Source of the DNA: Bacillus sp. RAR_GA_16
Lineage (GTDB): Bacteria > Bacillota > Bacilli > Bacillales > Guptibacillaceae
DNA length: 64,000 nucleotides
Direction of reading: 5' to 3'
NCBI RefSeq assembly: GCF_020165985.1
Contig: NZ_JAIUKZ010000006.1
Coordinates: 1 to 64,000, forward strand
Shown: piece after piece, positions 33,947 to 42,570 of the stretch
Layout of the letters: each line of letters starts with the position of its first letter
Position numbering within the stretch: the stretch's first letter is position 1
Notes under the pieces: generated by a model
What the model was told of the DNA's origin: nothing
Database searches by the model: none
What the model saw: only the letters and a program-made list of their open reading frames with translations
Position numbers and translations under genes: made by a program

Positions 33947-35731
33947 ATGTCTAATACAATGAACAAAACAATCAAAGGTGCGAGCTTTTTAGTAGAGGAC
34001 GTTACGTTTGAAGATATTTTCACACCAGAGGATTTCTCTGATGAGCATGTCATGATGGGCAAAACAACGGAAGACTTTGTCTTAAAAGAAGTCGTTCCTC
34101 AACTTGAGAAGCTTGAGAACCATGAGTTTGATATCTCTCGTACATTACTTGAAAAAGCAGGTGATCTTGGTCTTCTTGGAGCAGATGTACCTGAAGAATA
34201 TGGTGGTTTAGGACTCGACAAAATTAGTTCTTCCGTGATCACAGAAAAATTCTCTCGTGCTCGAGGCTTTTCAGTTAGCTATGGTGCACACGTGGGAATT
34301 GGTTCTCTGCCAATCGTGTTTTTCGGAAATGAAGATCAAAAGAAAAAGTACCTTCCTGGTCTCGCTACTGGCGAGAAGATTGCTGCTTATGCACTAACTG
34401 AGCCTGGTTCAGGGTCAGATGCTCTAGGAGCGAAAACAACAGCGAAGCTGAACGAAGAAGGAACTCATTACATTTTAAATGGTGAGAAACAATGGATTAC
34501 AAACTCTGCTTTTGCAGACGTCTTCATTGTATATGCGAAAATTGACGGTGAGAAGTTCACTGCGTTTATTGTGGAGCGTGACTCTAAAGGACTTTCCACA
34601 GGTCCAGAAGAAAAGAAAATGGGAATTAAAGCTTCTTCTACAAGAACATTGATTCTTGATGATGTGATGGTGCCTAAAGAAAATCTTCTTGGTGAAGCAG
34701 GGAAAGGTCATGTAATTGCATTTAACATTCTGAATGTAGGTCGATATAAGCTTGCAGTTGGTACAATCGGTGCCATGAAGCGTGGGGTTGAACTTGCAGC
34801 TAAATATGCTAACGAGCGTAAGCAATTCAACACGCCAATTGCAAAATTCTCTCTTATTCAAGAAAAATTAGCAAACATGGCCGTTGCCACTTATGCTACG
34901 GAAAGCTCAACATACCGTACTGGTGGACTTTTCGAGCAAAAGCTAGGGAAACTCACTGATGAGGAACAGAAAAACGGTGCTAAAGTTGCGGAAGCAATCG
35001 CAGAATACGCGATTGAATGCTCACTGAATAAAGTATTTGCTTCGGAATCACTTGACTATGTAGCAGATGAAGCGCTTCAAATTCACGGCGGATATGGTTT
35101 CATGTCTGAATATGAAGTTGAGAAAATGTATCGTGATTCTCGTATTAACCGTATTTTTGAGGGAACCAATGAAATCAATCGTCTTCTTGTTCCGGGGACA
35201 CTGGTTCGTAAGACAATGAAGGGTGAACTCCCATTATTTGAAAAAGCAACGGCTCTTCAAGAAGAACTCATGATGCTTACACCTCAAGAAATTGGGGATG
35301 CGCCACTTGAGCAAGAAAAGCACCTTGTTGCAATGGCAAAGAAAATCATGCTATTGGCTGCTGGAACAGCCGTGCAAAAGTATGGTAAAGCGCTTGATAA
35401 AGAGCAAGAAGTTTTATCAAACATTGCAGATATCGTAAGTGAAATCTACTCAATGGAATCCGCGGTCCTACGCACAGAAAAAGCAATCAACAAAACAAGT
35501 GCAGAAAAGCAAAACCAAAAGCTTCTTCTTACACAAGTTTTCTGTCAGGAAGCGTTTAATCGCATTGAGGCACATGCGAAAGAAACATTGGTTGCAGTTG
35601 AAACTGGTGATTCTCTCCGCATGATGATCTCGGCACTTCGTAAACTGTCTCGTTACACACCGATTAATGTGATCGCAAAGAAACGTGAAATTGCCGCTAC
35701 TGTTCTAGAGCAACAGCGCTTTACTGTTTAA
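33947..35731 (+). CDS. fadE: Acyl-CoA dehydrogenase FadE
   Basis: Product of 594 aa, FAD enzyme that makes trans-2-enoyl-CoA. AYALTEPGSGSDALGAKTTA and WITNSAFADVFIVYAK are the FAD-contact segments, and QIHGGYGFMSEYEVEKMYRD with RINRIFEGTNEINR is the C-terminal signature. A helical extra domain of about 180 residues after residue 410 is normal for this long type. ATG at 33947 is chosen since GGAGGA lies 9 bases before it. It is the last fad gene; a strong terminator follows. Confidence 0.95.
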   Translation: MSNTMNKTIKGASFLVEDVTFEDIFTPEDFSDEHVMMGKTTEDFVLKEVVPQLEKLENHEFDISRTLLEKAGDLGLLGADVPEEYGGLGLDKISSSVITEKFSRARGFSVSYGAHVGIGSLPIVFFGNEDQKKKYLPGLATGEKIAAYALTEPGSGSDALGAKTTAKLNEEGTHYILNGEKQWITNSAFADVFIVYAKIDGEKFTAFIVERDSKGLSTGPEEKKMGIKASSTRTLILDDVMVPKENLLGEAGKGHVIAFNILNVGRYKLAVGTIGAMKRGVELAAKYANERKQFNTPIAKFSLIQEKLANMAVATYATESSTYRTGGLFEQKLGKLTDEEQKNGAKVAEAIAEYAIECSLNKVFASESLDYVADEALQIHGGYGFMSEYEVEKMYRDSRINRIFEGTNEINRLLVPGTLVRKTMKGELPLFEKATALQEELMMLTPQEIGDAPLEQEKHLVAMAKKIMLLAAGTAVQKYGKALDKEQEVLSNIADIVSEIYSMESAVLRTEKAINKTSAEKQNQKLLLTQVFCQEAFNRIEAHAKETLVAVETGDSLRMMISALRKLSRYTPINVIAKKREIAATVLEQQRFTV

Positions 35732-35784
35732 TTTGATTTAAGATTAAGGGTCGTTTTAATCACTTCCAAACCAAATTCTCATTT

Positions 35785-35812
35785 ATCCCTCCAACAATGG
35801 GGGGATTTTTTT
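35785..35812 (+). terminator. Terminator of the fadNAE operon
   Basis: ATCCCTCC pairs with GGGGGGAT (one G-T pair) around AACAAT, followed by seven T residues, 54 bases after the fadE stop. Confidence 0.85.
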
Positions 35813-35964
35813 CTCATCATTAGGAAAGATAAAGAGTGGTTAAATAAAGGGATTTTTCTTTTCATGACGAAAGCTAACTTTAGAGAAGCTTCTGTATTTG
35901 TCCTTACAGTGTCATGTGGTAAACTATCCATAGAATCACATGAAGTTCTTAAGGAGGAACAATT

Positions 35965-36324
35965 TTGCCCATTACCTTTTATGCCTATCCTAAATGTGGG
36001 ACATGCCGTAAAGCCAAAAAATGGTTTGAGCAAAACGATGTGAAAGTAAATGAAATTCATATCGTAGAAAATCCACCATCGAAAGATGAATTAGCCACGA
36101 TGGTTGATCAAAGTGGATTACCAATCAAGAAATTTTTTAACACAAGCGGACAGAAGTATCGAGAGCTTGGTTTAAAAGATAAAGTTGCCTCATCTTCTCA
36201 AGATGAATTGCTCGACATCCTTGCATCTGATGGCATGTTAATCAAGCGTCCACTCGTAACAGATGGACAGAATGTGACTGTTGGGTTTAAGGAAGAGACT
36301 TTTGAGGAAATGTGGAAACGATAA
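35965..36324 (+). CDS. yusI: ArsC/Spx family protein YusI
   Basis: Product of 119 aa with a thioredoxin-like fold. ITFYAYPKCGTCRKAKKWFE holds the CGTC redox pair, and IVENPPSKDELATMVDQSG with FNTSGQKYRELGLKDK follow the ArsC-like pattern; RPLVTDG is the usual C-terminal signature. It resembles a glutaredoxin-like reductase more than the global regulator Spx, since it lacks Spx-specific segments. TTG at 35965 follows AAGGAGG. In B. subtilis yusI lies next to fadE and gcvH exactly as here. Confidence 0.9.
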   Translation: MPITFYAYPKCGTCRKAKKWFEQNDVKVNEIHIVENPPSKDELATMVDQSGLPIKKFFNTSGQKYRELGLKDKVASSSQDELLDILASDGMLIKRPLVTDGQNVTVGFKEETFEEMWKR

Positions 36325-36333
36325 AATAGTTGC

Positions 36334-36374
36334 TTAATTAATAATAACTATTATACGATAGTTATTGTAATTAA
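36334..36374. repeat. Long AT-rich inverted repeat before gcvH
   Basis: TTAATTAATAATAACTAT and ATAGTTATTGTAATTAA form a stem of about 16 bp around TATACG, with one bulge. It lies 50 bases before the gcvH start; it may be a terminator for yusI or a regulator site. Confidence 0.5.
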
Positions 36375-36425
36375 TATGATTGACTAACCTTAATTAAGAG
36401 GAATTATTTCAGGGAGGAATTACCA

Positions 36426-36815
36426 ATGAACTTACCAAAAGATTTTCGCTACTCAGAAGAACACGAATGGGTGCAAGTACAAGAAGACGGAAACATTCGC
36501 ATCGGTATTACAGATTTCGCACAATCAGAACTTGGAGACATCGTTTTTGTTGAACTTCCAGAAGAAGGCGACACCATTGAATCTGACGAACCATTTGGTA
36601 GTGTGGAGTCTGTAAAAACAGTATCCGAATTGTATGCACCGATCTCAGGCAAAGTTCTATCTGTCAATGAAGATCTAGAAGACAGCCCTGAATTCGTTAA
36701 TGATTCACCATATGAAAAAGCATGGATGGTTGTTGTTGAACCAACTGAGCCTTCTCAAATTGAAGAGCTTATGACTGCAGAAGCTTACGAAAAAATGGTA
36801 AGTGAAGACGAGTAA
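36426..36815 (+). CDS. gcvH: Glycine cleavage system H protein
   Basis: Product of 129 aa. The lipoyl attachment Lys64 is in [19 protein letters not shown]. The protein carries the aminomethyl group between glycine cleavage enzymes; in Bacillus it is also needed as the relay protein for lipoate transfer to other complexes through LipM and LipL. ATG at 36426 follows GGGAGG. It is isolated from gcvT and gcvP, as in B. subtilis, where it lies between yusI and yusG. Confidence 0.96.
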   Translation: MNLPKDFRYSEEHEWVQVQEDGNIRIGITDFAQSELGDIVFVELPEEGDTIESDEPFGSVESVKTVSELYAPISGKVLSVNEDLEDSPEFVNDSPYEKAWMVVVEPTEPSQIEELMTAEAYEKMVSEDE

Positions 36816-36951
36816 GGCATCATTTTGCTACGAAATGAATGATGAGTAAATAGGTTTCATCATAAACTCTAATCAATGGTTCTCTTTTGTTTAGTCATCT
36901 GTTAGTGAGAGAGGCTGTATAGAAAGGTACTATATAGAGGAGATGATCCCA

Positions 36952-37197
36952 ATGATTGAAGCTCGTCCGATGGTAAGAATTGATGTCACGTCTAAAGTTT
37001 ATGGTAAATTTGATCAAAAAGCGATGAACCTCTTTCTGAACAAAGAAAAAATCGGCCGTATTTTATTCTCTGATCAGGGCAATCGCTACGAATTAGCAGA
37101 CGGATACGAATTTGATCAAGATAAAATTTATCATTACGAACAAGTCCTAGAGCAAAATGCAAAGTACGTAGAAGACTGCGACCTCGGCTGGTGTTAA
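36952..37197 (+). CDS. yusG: YusG-like DUF2553 protein
   Basis: Product of 81 aa. RIDVTSKVYGKFDQKAMNLF and RILFSDQGNRYELADGYEFD match the YusG family, and the C-terminus ends with YVEDCDLGWC. ATG at 36952 fits the GAGGAG at about 36938-36943; an in-frame ATG three codons earlier touches that site. The position between gcvH and yusF agrees with B. subtilis. Function not known. Confidence 0.85.
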   Translation: MIEARPMVRIDVTSKVYGKFDQKAMNLFLNKEKIGRILFSDQGNRYELADGYEFDQDKIYHYEQVLEQNAKYVEDCDLGWC

Positions 37198-37200
37198 TAG

Positions 37201-37353
37201 GAAAAGCGAATGCGCCTGTTGATCCCCGACAAGCACTGGAAGCTTTCAAATGGAACACGTTCTTTGTGTTCCGATTGAAAGATGAAGTGATCGAGGGGAT
37301 AGGCGCAGTAGCTGGACAAGAAAAGCGAAAGCGCCTGTTTATCCCCGACAAGC
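37201..37353. repeat. Palindromic repeat element with two 34-bp direct copies
   Basis: GAAAAGCGAATGCGCC starts copy 1 (37201-37234) and a copy with 32 of 34 identical bases starts at 37320 and ends at 37353; both end in CCCCGACAAGC. Between them GCGCCTGTTGATCCCC (37212-37227) is complementary to GGGGATAGGCGC (37295-37306), and CTTTCAAATGGAACA (37243-37257) to TGTTCCGATTGAAAG (37267-37281). The whole folds into one large hairpin. This is a MITE-like or REP-like interspersed element; no coding region is present. Confidence 0.7.
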
Positions 37354-37390
37354 CTAATGTCTTCACTCAAATGACAGCATCATGCTGCCA

Positions 37391-37429
37391 AGCATAAAAA
37401 AACGGCCCAGTGGGCCGTTTTTTTATGCT
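37391..37429. terminator. Long bidirectional terminator
   Basis: AGCATAAAAAAACGGCCC pairs with the mirrored GGGCCGTTTTTTTATGCT around AGT. It has a T-run on both strands and lies between yusG/repeat and the convergent peroxiredoxin gene; it overlaps that gene's stop. Confidence 0.9.
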
Positions 37430-37926
37430 TTGTTTTTACGAATATATTTAATGGTTTTAATGAGTCCATCTGCTGATGGGCGTCCGAAAGGGCTGGACTG
37501 AAGAAACTGTGCCATTAAGTTACCGTTCTCGTCAATTAAGAAAATGGCTGGTTCGCCGTGTTCACCATGGTCTTCGTATGGGGCGTCTTCACGATGCATC
37601 AGAACGCCATAAGAATCGATGGCAGCATTTTCGTTGTCGCTTAATACTGGGAAGGCAAGGCCGTGCTTTTCTTTCATTTTTCGAAGAGATTCCAATTCGT
37701 CTTTCGCGATCGCAATTGGATGTACGTCTAATTTTTGAAAAGCCCCTAAATGTTCTTGTAGTTCTTCTAGCTGTTCGTTACACACAGGACACCATTCACC
37801 TCTAAAAAAGACGAGCATATGCCAGCGATTATCTTCTTGTTGGTGCTGCTCAAATTGGAATAGCTCGCCTTCTGTGTTAATTAGCGAAAATGTGGGTGCC
37901 TGATCTCCAAGGTTTAATTTAGCCAT
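37423..37926 (-). CDS. Peroxiredoxin-like (AhpC/TSA) thiol peroxidase
   Basis: Product of 167 aa with a thioredoxin fold. VFFRGEWCPVCNEQLEELQ contains the peroxidatic Cys in a CxxC setting, and GDQAPTFSLINTEGELF is the N-terminal pattern. PAIFLIDENGNLMAQFLQSS has the cis-Pro region. It may reduce peroxides or act as a thiol reductase. ATG at 37926 is preferred because GGAGTGG precedes it; the frame starts eight codons upstream. The gene is convergent with yusG and has no operon partner. Confidence 0.85.
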   Translation of the reverse strand: MAKLNLGDQAPTFSLINTEGELFQFEQHQQEDNRWHMLVFFRGEWCPVCNEQLEELQEHLGAFQKLDVHPIAIAKDELESLRKMKEKHGLAFPVLSDNENAAIDSYGVLMHREDAPYEDHGEHGEPAIFLIDENGNLMAQFLQSSPFGRPSADGLIKTIKYIRKNKA

Positions 37927-38064
37927 TTTACCACTCCATTCTTTATTCATATTGATTTATTTCCACGATTTGAGCATGATAAAACATAATTGCGTGGTTT
38001 AACTGGACAGGTGTTAAGGGAAAATAGGTATTGGAAAAGAAAATGACCTATGGAGGTAATGATA

Positions 38065-38592
38065 ATGGCTTTGTCGAAGGAAGAATTACAGCAATTTAAA
38101 AAGCAGCTACTTGATTTAAAGAAAGAGCTTCTAGATAGTGGTGCAAGTCATCGCGATGAAAATGCAGCATTATCCGATGAAACAGGGGAATTAACATCGT
38201 ACGATAATCATTTTGCTGATATGGCTTCTGAGTTGGACCAACGCGAAAAAGATATTACGTTAGAAGATGCAGCAAGAGAGCGATTGAGTTTAATTAATAC
38301 GGCACTTGACCGTATACGTGAAGGAAACTATGGCATTTGTGTGGATACGGGTGAAGAAATTGATAAGGAACGACTTGAAGCCATTCCTTATGCCATTCGC
38401 ACAAAAGAAGCACAGGATAAGTTAGAAGAGAACAAAGAAGATAGCCGTCCAGATGATGAAGCTACTTTTGAGACTTCAGGTAATCGAGAAGATGATCGTC
38501 TCCGTACAGTTGATGATCTTCAAAGAGAGCATGGCAATTCTACTTCTGAAACGTATTTAGAAGAAGAGGATCCAGATAAAGAATCGGAATAA
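38065..38592 (+). CDS. yteA: YteA family sporulation-type DksA/TraR-like protein
   Basis: Product of 175 aa. The N-terminus is a coiled helix (LSKEELQQFKKQLLDLKKEL) with NHFADMASELDQREKDITLE as in DksA/TraR proteins; RIREGNYGICVDTGEEIDKERLEAIPYAIRT keeps the zinc-finger framework but only one Cys, so no zinc is expected, which is usual in the YteA branch. The C-terminal 50 residues are acidic and low-complexity. ATG at 38065 follows GGAGG. In other bacilli it is linked to spores; here it is monocistronic. Confidence 0.8.
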   Translation: MALSKEELQQFKKQLLDLKKELLDSGASHRDENAALSDETGELTSYDNHFADMASELDQREKDITLEDAARERLSLINTALDRIREGNYGICVDTGEEIDKERLEAIPYAIRTKEAQDKLEENKEDSRPDDEATFETSGNREDDRLRTVDDLQREHGNSTSETYLEEEDPDKESE

Positions 38593-38732
38593 TAAACGGT
38601 TACCTGGCTCAATAGCTGTTGTGTTATCACTTCGCGTTGGCGATTCTAATGATAAAATGAAACGATTTGCTTCCAACCACCATATGCTATAGCAATGCAT
38701 TGATACGACAGCTTGAAATGGAGCGTTGTGCC

Positions 38733-39062
38733 ATGAATGATAAAGTTATTATTGTTGAAGGAAAAACAGATAAGCAGCAGTTAATGAGAGTATTAGATGA
38801 ACCCGTTCATATTATTTGCACATATGGAACAATTAGCTTCGAGCGACTTGAGGAACTAAGTGAAGAGCTTGAAGAGAAAGATGTGTTTGTTTTAGTGGAT
38901 GCAGATGATGCTGGTGAGAAATTGAGGCGTCAGTTAACGCGAGAAATCCCCCATGCAGAACATCTTTATATCACAATGCTTCATCGTGAGGTTGCAGAGA
39001 CACCACTAAATTATTTAACAAGGATTTTAAGAGCAGCGAAGTTTAAAGTAGTAACAGTTTAA
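38733..39062 (+). CDS. yusF: TOPRIM domain protein YusF
   Basis: Product of 109 aa made of a single TOPRIM fold. The catalytic-type residues are in IIVEGKTDKQQL (Glu) and VFVLVDADDAGEKLRRQL (DxD-like Asp cluster); such domains belong to primases, topoisomerases and RNase M5-like nucleases. ATG at 38733 is chosen since GGAGCG lies at good distance; the frame extends 22 codons upstream without support. Order relative to yusE and yusG follows B. subtilis. The substrate of the family is unknown. Confidence 0.85.
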   Translation: MNDKVIIVEGKTDKQQLMRVLDEPVHIICTYGTISFERLEELSEELEEKDVFVLVDADDAGEKLRRQLTREIPHAEHLYITMLHREVAETPLNYLTRILRAAKFKVVTV

Positions 39063-39083
39063 CGTTAGAGAAGATCACAGAAG

Positions 39084-39104
39084 GGAAGCATTCGCTTCCT
39101 TTTT
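39084..39104 (+). terminator. Short terminator after yusF
   Basis: GGAAGC pairs with GCTTCC around ATTC and five T residues follow. Confidence 0.7.
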
Positions 39105-39131
39105 GTCCTGATAAGGATTGGAGCATGCGAT

Positions 39132-39449
39132 ATGCAAGAAATCACTGATGAAGCCACAATAAAAAAGCTTTTAAAATCACACGGAAGTATCCTATTCTTC
39201 TACACACCCTTTTGTCAGACGTGTAAAATAGCCGAGCAAATGTTACATATTGTTACAGAAGCAAAAGAAATGGAAACCACTGTATTTACATGTAATTTAA
39301 ATTATTTTCCATGGGTTGCAGAAGCCCTCGGAATAAAAAGCGTGCCTGCATTAACAGTTATTAGTGGAAACAAGGTTAATCGAACGCTATTTGCGTTTGA
39401 ATCAGTGATAAAAGTCGATGAATTTCTTAATGATAGAAAATTCGTTTGA
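39132..39449 (+). CDS. yusE: Thioredoxin-like protein YusE
   Basis: Product of 105 aa with a thioredoxin fold: ILFFYTPFCQTCKIAEQML holds the CQTC redox pair and KSVPALTVI the cis-Pro. This is a cytoplasmic thiol-disulfide protein, partner unknown. ATG at 39132 follows GGAG at 8-base spacing. The gene lies after yusF as in the B. subtilis yusE-yusF order. Confidence 0.85.
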   Translation: MQEITDEATIKKLLKSHGSILFFYTPFCQTCKIAEQMLHIVTEAKEMETTVFTCNLNYFPWVAEALGIKSVPALTVISGNKVNRTLFAFESVIKVDEFLNDRKFV

Positions 39450-39785
39450 TGTATTTTGACCATTTACTTGATATTTAAATGTTCTAAAAACCCTATTTGG
39501 ATAGGATTATGCGAATGTGTAATTGGCTGAAAATTAAGCAAGATTAATAATGATAAAATAATATAACAGGAAGTAAAGAAACAGTAACATTGTCATAAAA
39601 TTGTATTTTCGTTGATGCTGATTGAGTGGTATAACTGAATAGAGTCACCATTCCACTTTTTATACGAATGGTGGCACATTTCATTTTCTAAACTATTATA
39701 GAATTTCCAAAACTAAAAAACATCTAAGAATTCAACCCGAAAAGCAGTTCGTTTGAAATCAACTGCAAGATGAGAGGTGTATTAC
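39450..39785 (+). promoter_or_regulatory. Leader region of sigI
   Basis: No gene in this 336-base AT-rich region. A hairpin CACCATTC (39646-39653) with GAATGGTG (39666-39673) may be a terminator or attenuator. ACCCTA (39490-39495) and CGAA (39512-39515), 16 bases apart, resemble a SigI-type promoter (ACCCCC/CGAA), which would mean autoregulation, but the match is imperfect. Confidence 0.35.
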
Positions 39786-40551
39786 ATGACAACCATTTCA
39801 ATCAGCGCAATGGGAAATTTCGCTACTAAAAATGAAAACAAAAAAGAGAGTATTACTTTAGAAGATAAAGTTGACAGTATACAAAAAGGAAATCAGGCTT
39901 TACGAAATCAACTTTTAGAAGACTATCAACCTTTTATTAAAAAGATTACGTCAAAAGTTTGCAATCGTTATATAAATCATTCGATGGATGAGTTCAGTAT
40001 TGGGCTATCCGCTTTTAATGAAGCGATGGAATCAGTATCGTAAAGGCCAGGGGAGCAGATTTTTAACATTTGCCGATATGGTTATAAGAAGAAGAGTGAT
40101 TGATTATATACGAAAAGAAGCGCGACAAAACAAATACATCTACCTTGAACCTGAGGAACTTGATGAAGAAGGGCGCCTAGAAGATAGTTTTGCAGAACAA
40201 AAAGCAGCGCTTGACGTCTATGAAATTGATAAGCAACGTGAAGTACGAATGTTTGAAATCGAAGAATATGAGCAGTTACTTAAAAAATTTAGTATTACGT
40301 TCAAAGTTCTCAGCAAAAACTGCCCAAAACATATTGATGCAAGAGAAAACGCCAAGATGATTGCGAAATTAATCGCTGATGATCACGTTCTTTCAGGATA
40401 TCTATTAGAGAAAAAGCAGCTCCCGATAAAAGATTTGCTGGCACTCGTTACATGCAGTCGCAAAACGATTGAACGTAATCGAAAGTATATAATAGCAGTG
40501 GCTTTAATTCATTTAGGTGGATTTAACGCGCTGAAATCTTATATACAGTAG
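39786..40551 (+). pseudogene. sigI: RNA polymerase sigma factor SigI, disrupted by a +1 frameshift
   Basis: The reading frame from 39786 encodes the N-terminal half of SigI (VDSIQKGNQALRNQLLEDYQ, DEFSIGLSAFNEAMES) and stops at 40041-40043. The frame +1 to it continues with the next SigI residues (YRKGQGSRFLTFADMVI, RRRVIDYIRKEARQNKYIY) and runs to 40551, ending with RKTIERNRKYIIAVALIHL, the region-4-like helix-turn-helix. Removing the G at 40035 joins both halves exactly as the family predicts. This may be an inactivating mutation, a sequencing or assembly error, or recoding. SigI responds to heat and cell-wall stress in bacilli and pairs with rsgI, intact downstream. Confidence 0.85.
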
Positions 40552-40573
40552 TTGGATAAAAGGGGGCCAGGGG

Positions 40574-41854
40574 ATGAAAAAAGGGGTCATTATGGACATT
40601 CGCGGAAGAAAGGCAGTTGTCTTAACTCCTGATGGAGAATTTACAACAATCAATCTGAAGCGAAATCATACGTTAACAATCGGCTCTGAAATTAAACTTG
40701 CACCAAAACCACTTAATAAAAAAATAGGTTACTTTACCCCCTCTATGCCCACCCTGGCCGGTATGGCAGCAATTCTATTGTTAGTCGTCATCGTAACAGG
40801 CGTCATTCCTGTTAGACAAAATGATGCAGTTGCAGCCTATGTAAGCTTTGATATCAACCCAAGTATTGAGGTTGGAGTTAATTCTGATCTTGAAGTTGTT
40901 CAATATCAAGCATGGAATTCAGACGGTGAAGGGTTGAACTTAGAACGGGAAACAATGAATATGCCACTAAGCGAATTCGGAGGCGTACTTGTCTCTAAAC
41001 TCGATAAAAAAGGCTATTTAGAAGAGAATCATAAATTACTCATTGTCGCTTCAAGCGTTGAGCAAAAGGGGATCAGCGAAGATCTTGAAACGATTATAAG
41101 AGGATTTGAGCAGAATGACGCACTTATTAATCAAGCGGTTGCGATTACTACCATTCTTGATGCGGATTACAGTGCTCATAAAGAAGCAAATGAACATGGA
41201 CTATCTCAAGGGAAATACATGAGTTATCTCGCTGCCGTAGATCGAGGTGCTTCTTTATCCATCGACGAAGTGCGTCATCTTTCCGTGAGCAAAATGGATG
41301 AAATGCAGTCGGAAACCATGATCGCTTCTGACTCGAATAATTCTGATAAGTCTAGTGAGACTAAAGTGAAAGAGACACCAACCCCGATTGAGGACTCAGT
41401 CGTACAATTAAATGAAAAAACAGTAGGTAATCAAAAGAACGAAAATGAAGAACTGATTCTCGGAAGTGAAGATGCAGATAACAAAGTAAAAGATCACCCA
41501 TCTGATAAAAAGGCGGATCATCTTACCAACCAGGAGCAAAACAGTTCCTCTCAAGTACCTAAAGCTCAAAAAGATCATCAAAAAGAAGAAGAGAACCAAG
41601 AAAAAGCAGAAAAAAAAACAAGTAATAAACTAGCGAAAGAACAAGAAAAAGAAAAGAAGAAAGCTGAAAAGAGTCAAGAAAAGGCTGAAAAAGAAAACAA
41701 AAAAGAACAAGAAAAAGCCGATAAGAGAAATGAAAAGCAACAGGAAAAAGAGGAAAAGAAGAACGAAAAAGAAAACAAAAAGAACGATAAACATGAAAAA
41801 GTGAAACGAGAAGATAACAAAGGCAAGTCTGAAGAGAAAAAGAAAGATAAGTAA
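40574..41854 (+). CDS. rsgI: Anti-sigma-I factor RsgI
   Basis: Product of 426 aa. Residues 1-50 form the cytoplasmic RsgI N-terminal domain (KKGVIMDIRGRKAVVLTPDG) that holds SigI; one TM helix lies at about 62-80; SFDINPSIEVGVN follows, with the Asn95-Pro96 pair that is the autoproteolysis site of the RsgI outer domain. The C-terminal 170 residues are a very charged Lys/Glu/Asn/Gln repeat with no carbohydrate-binding module. ATG at 40574 follows GGGGG and AGGGG, 22 bases after sigI. The gene is intact although sigI is frameshifted. Confidence 0.92.
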   Translation: MKKGVIMDIRGRKAVVLTPDGEFTTINLKRNHTLTIGSEIKLAPKPLNKKIGYFTPSMPTLAGMAAILLLVVIVTGVIPVRQNDAVAAYVSFDINPSIEVGVNSDLEVVQYQAWNSDGEGLNLERETMNMPLSEFGGVLVSKLDKKGYLEENHKLLIVASSVEQKGISEDLETIIRGFEQNDALINQAVAITTILDADYSAHKEANEHGLSQGKYMSYLAAVDRGASLSIDEVRHLSVSKMDEMQSETMIASDSNNSDKSSETKVKETPTPIEDSVVQLNEKTVGNQKNENEELILGSEDADNKVKDHPSDKKADHLTNQEQNSSSQVPKAQKDHQKEEENQEKAEKKTSNKLAKEQEKEKKKAEKSQEKAEKENKKEQEKADKRNEKQQEKEEKKNEKENKKNDKHEKVKREDNKGKSEEKKKDK

Positions 41855-41891
41855 AGCATCATGCTATCATTTATTTTATACTCAATCATAA

Positions 41892-41921
41892 GCCAGAGGG
41901 GAATCCTCTGGCTTTTTTCTA
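41892..41921 (+). terminator. Terminator of sigI-rsgI
   Basis: AGCCAGAGG pairs with CCTCTGGCT around GGAAT and six T residues follow. It also faces the convergent thioredoxin-like gene. Confidence 0.9.
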
Positions 41922-41928
41922 TATGCCT

Positions 41929-42348
41929 CTAAATCATGATTGAAGGGAGAGCTTTTGCAATATCGAGAAAGGAAGACTGATCATCAAAAACGTTTACGAT
42001 ATGATGATCTTTGTTAAGTAAAATTGTTGTAGGAACGCCAGTACATCCGTAATCATCATACGTTTTTCGACCATTGTCACGTAATACAGGAAAGGGAAGG
42101 TTGTTTTTTATCATAAAATCTTTCCCGGCTTCCTCAGATCGTTCTCGCCCCGTGACATTTATTGTTAAGAAGGCAAGCTTCTCAAGATCAGCATGTTGGT
42201 AAAACTGCTCTTTCATCGGCAGATCTTTCATGCAATCAGGACACCAGGATGCCCAGAATGTCATCATCACTGGTTTTCCAACAAAGTCAGATAGACGAAT
42301 GATGTCGCCGCTATTAAGATCTTCTAATGCAAAGGAAGGGGCTTTCAT
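41929..42348 (-). CDS. TlpA/ResA-like thioredoxin domain protein
   Basis: Product of 139 aa with a thioredoxin fold and no signal peptide or membrane anchor. MMTFWASWCPDCMKDLPMKE holds the CPDC pair, VPTTILLNKDH the cis-Pro, and PSFALEDLNSGDIIRLSDF the N-terminal redoxin start. Most TlpA/ResA relatives are outside the membrane; this copy looks cytoplasmic or has lost the anchor. ATG at 42348 follows AGGTGAAAAAACG. It is divergent from the met operon. The partner is unknown. Confidence 0.8.
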   Translation of the reverse strand: MKAPSFALEDLNSGDIIRLSDFVGKPVMMTFWASWCPDCMKDLPMKEQFYQHADLEKLAFLTINVTGRERSEEAGKDFMIKNNLPFPVLRDNGRKTYDDYGCTGVPTTILLNKDHHIVNVFDDQSSFLDIAKALPSIMI

Positions 42349-42508
42349 CGTTTTTTCACCTCTTTTTATTGGTCTATCGATACTTTATCAGAAAGAGCCT
42401 TCTAACGAAACTTTCTTAGGTGTCTAATTGGAACATATCCTAGTGGGGCATTCATTGATCCTAAGAAACGCATCTTGAGTGAGAAGAAGAAAAATTCCGA
42501 AAAAGTGT

Positions 42509-42537
42509 TTGACACTAATACGCCACCTTGCTAAAAT
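42509..42537 (+). promoter_or_regulatory. SigA-type promoter of metXY
   Basis: TTGACA (42509-42514) and TAAAAT (42532-42537) are 17 bases apart, about 35 bases before the S-box begins. Confidence 0.75.
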
Positions 42538-42570
42538 AAACACAATTAATTAAAAAAACGAAATAGTCAT

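Noticed and set aside
34475-34861. A 128-codon antisense frame inside fadE
   Set aside because: It is a shadow of the coding frame of fadE, with no binding site and cysteine/phenylalanine-rich nonsense composition.
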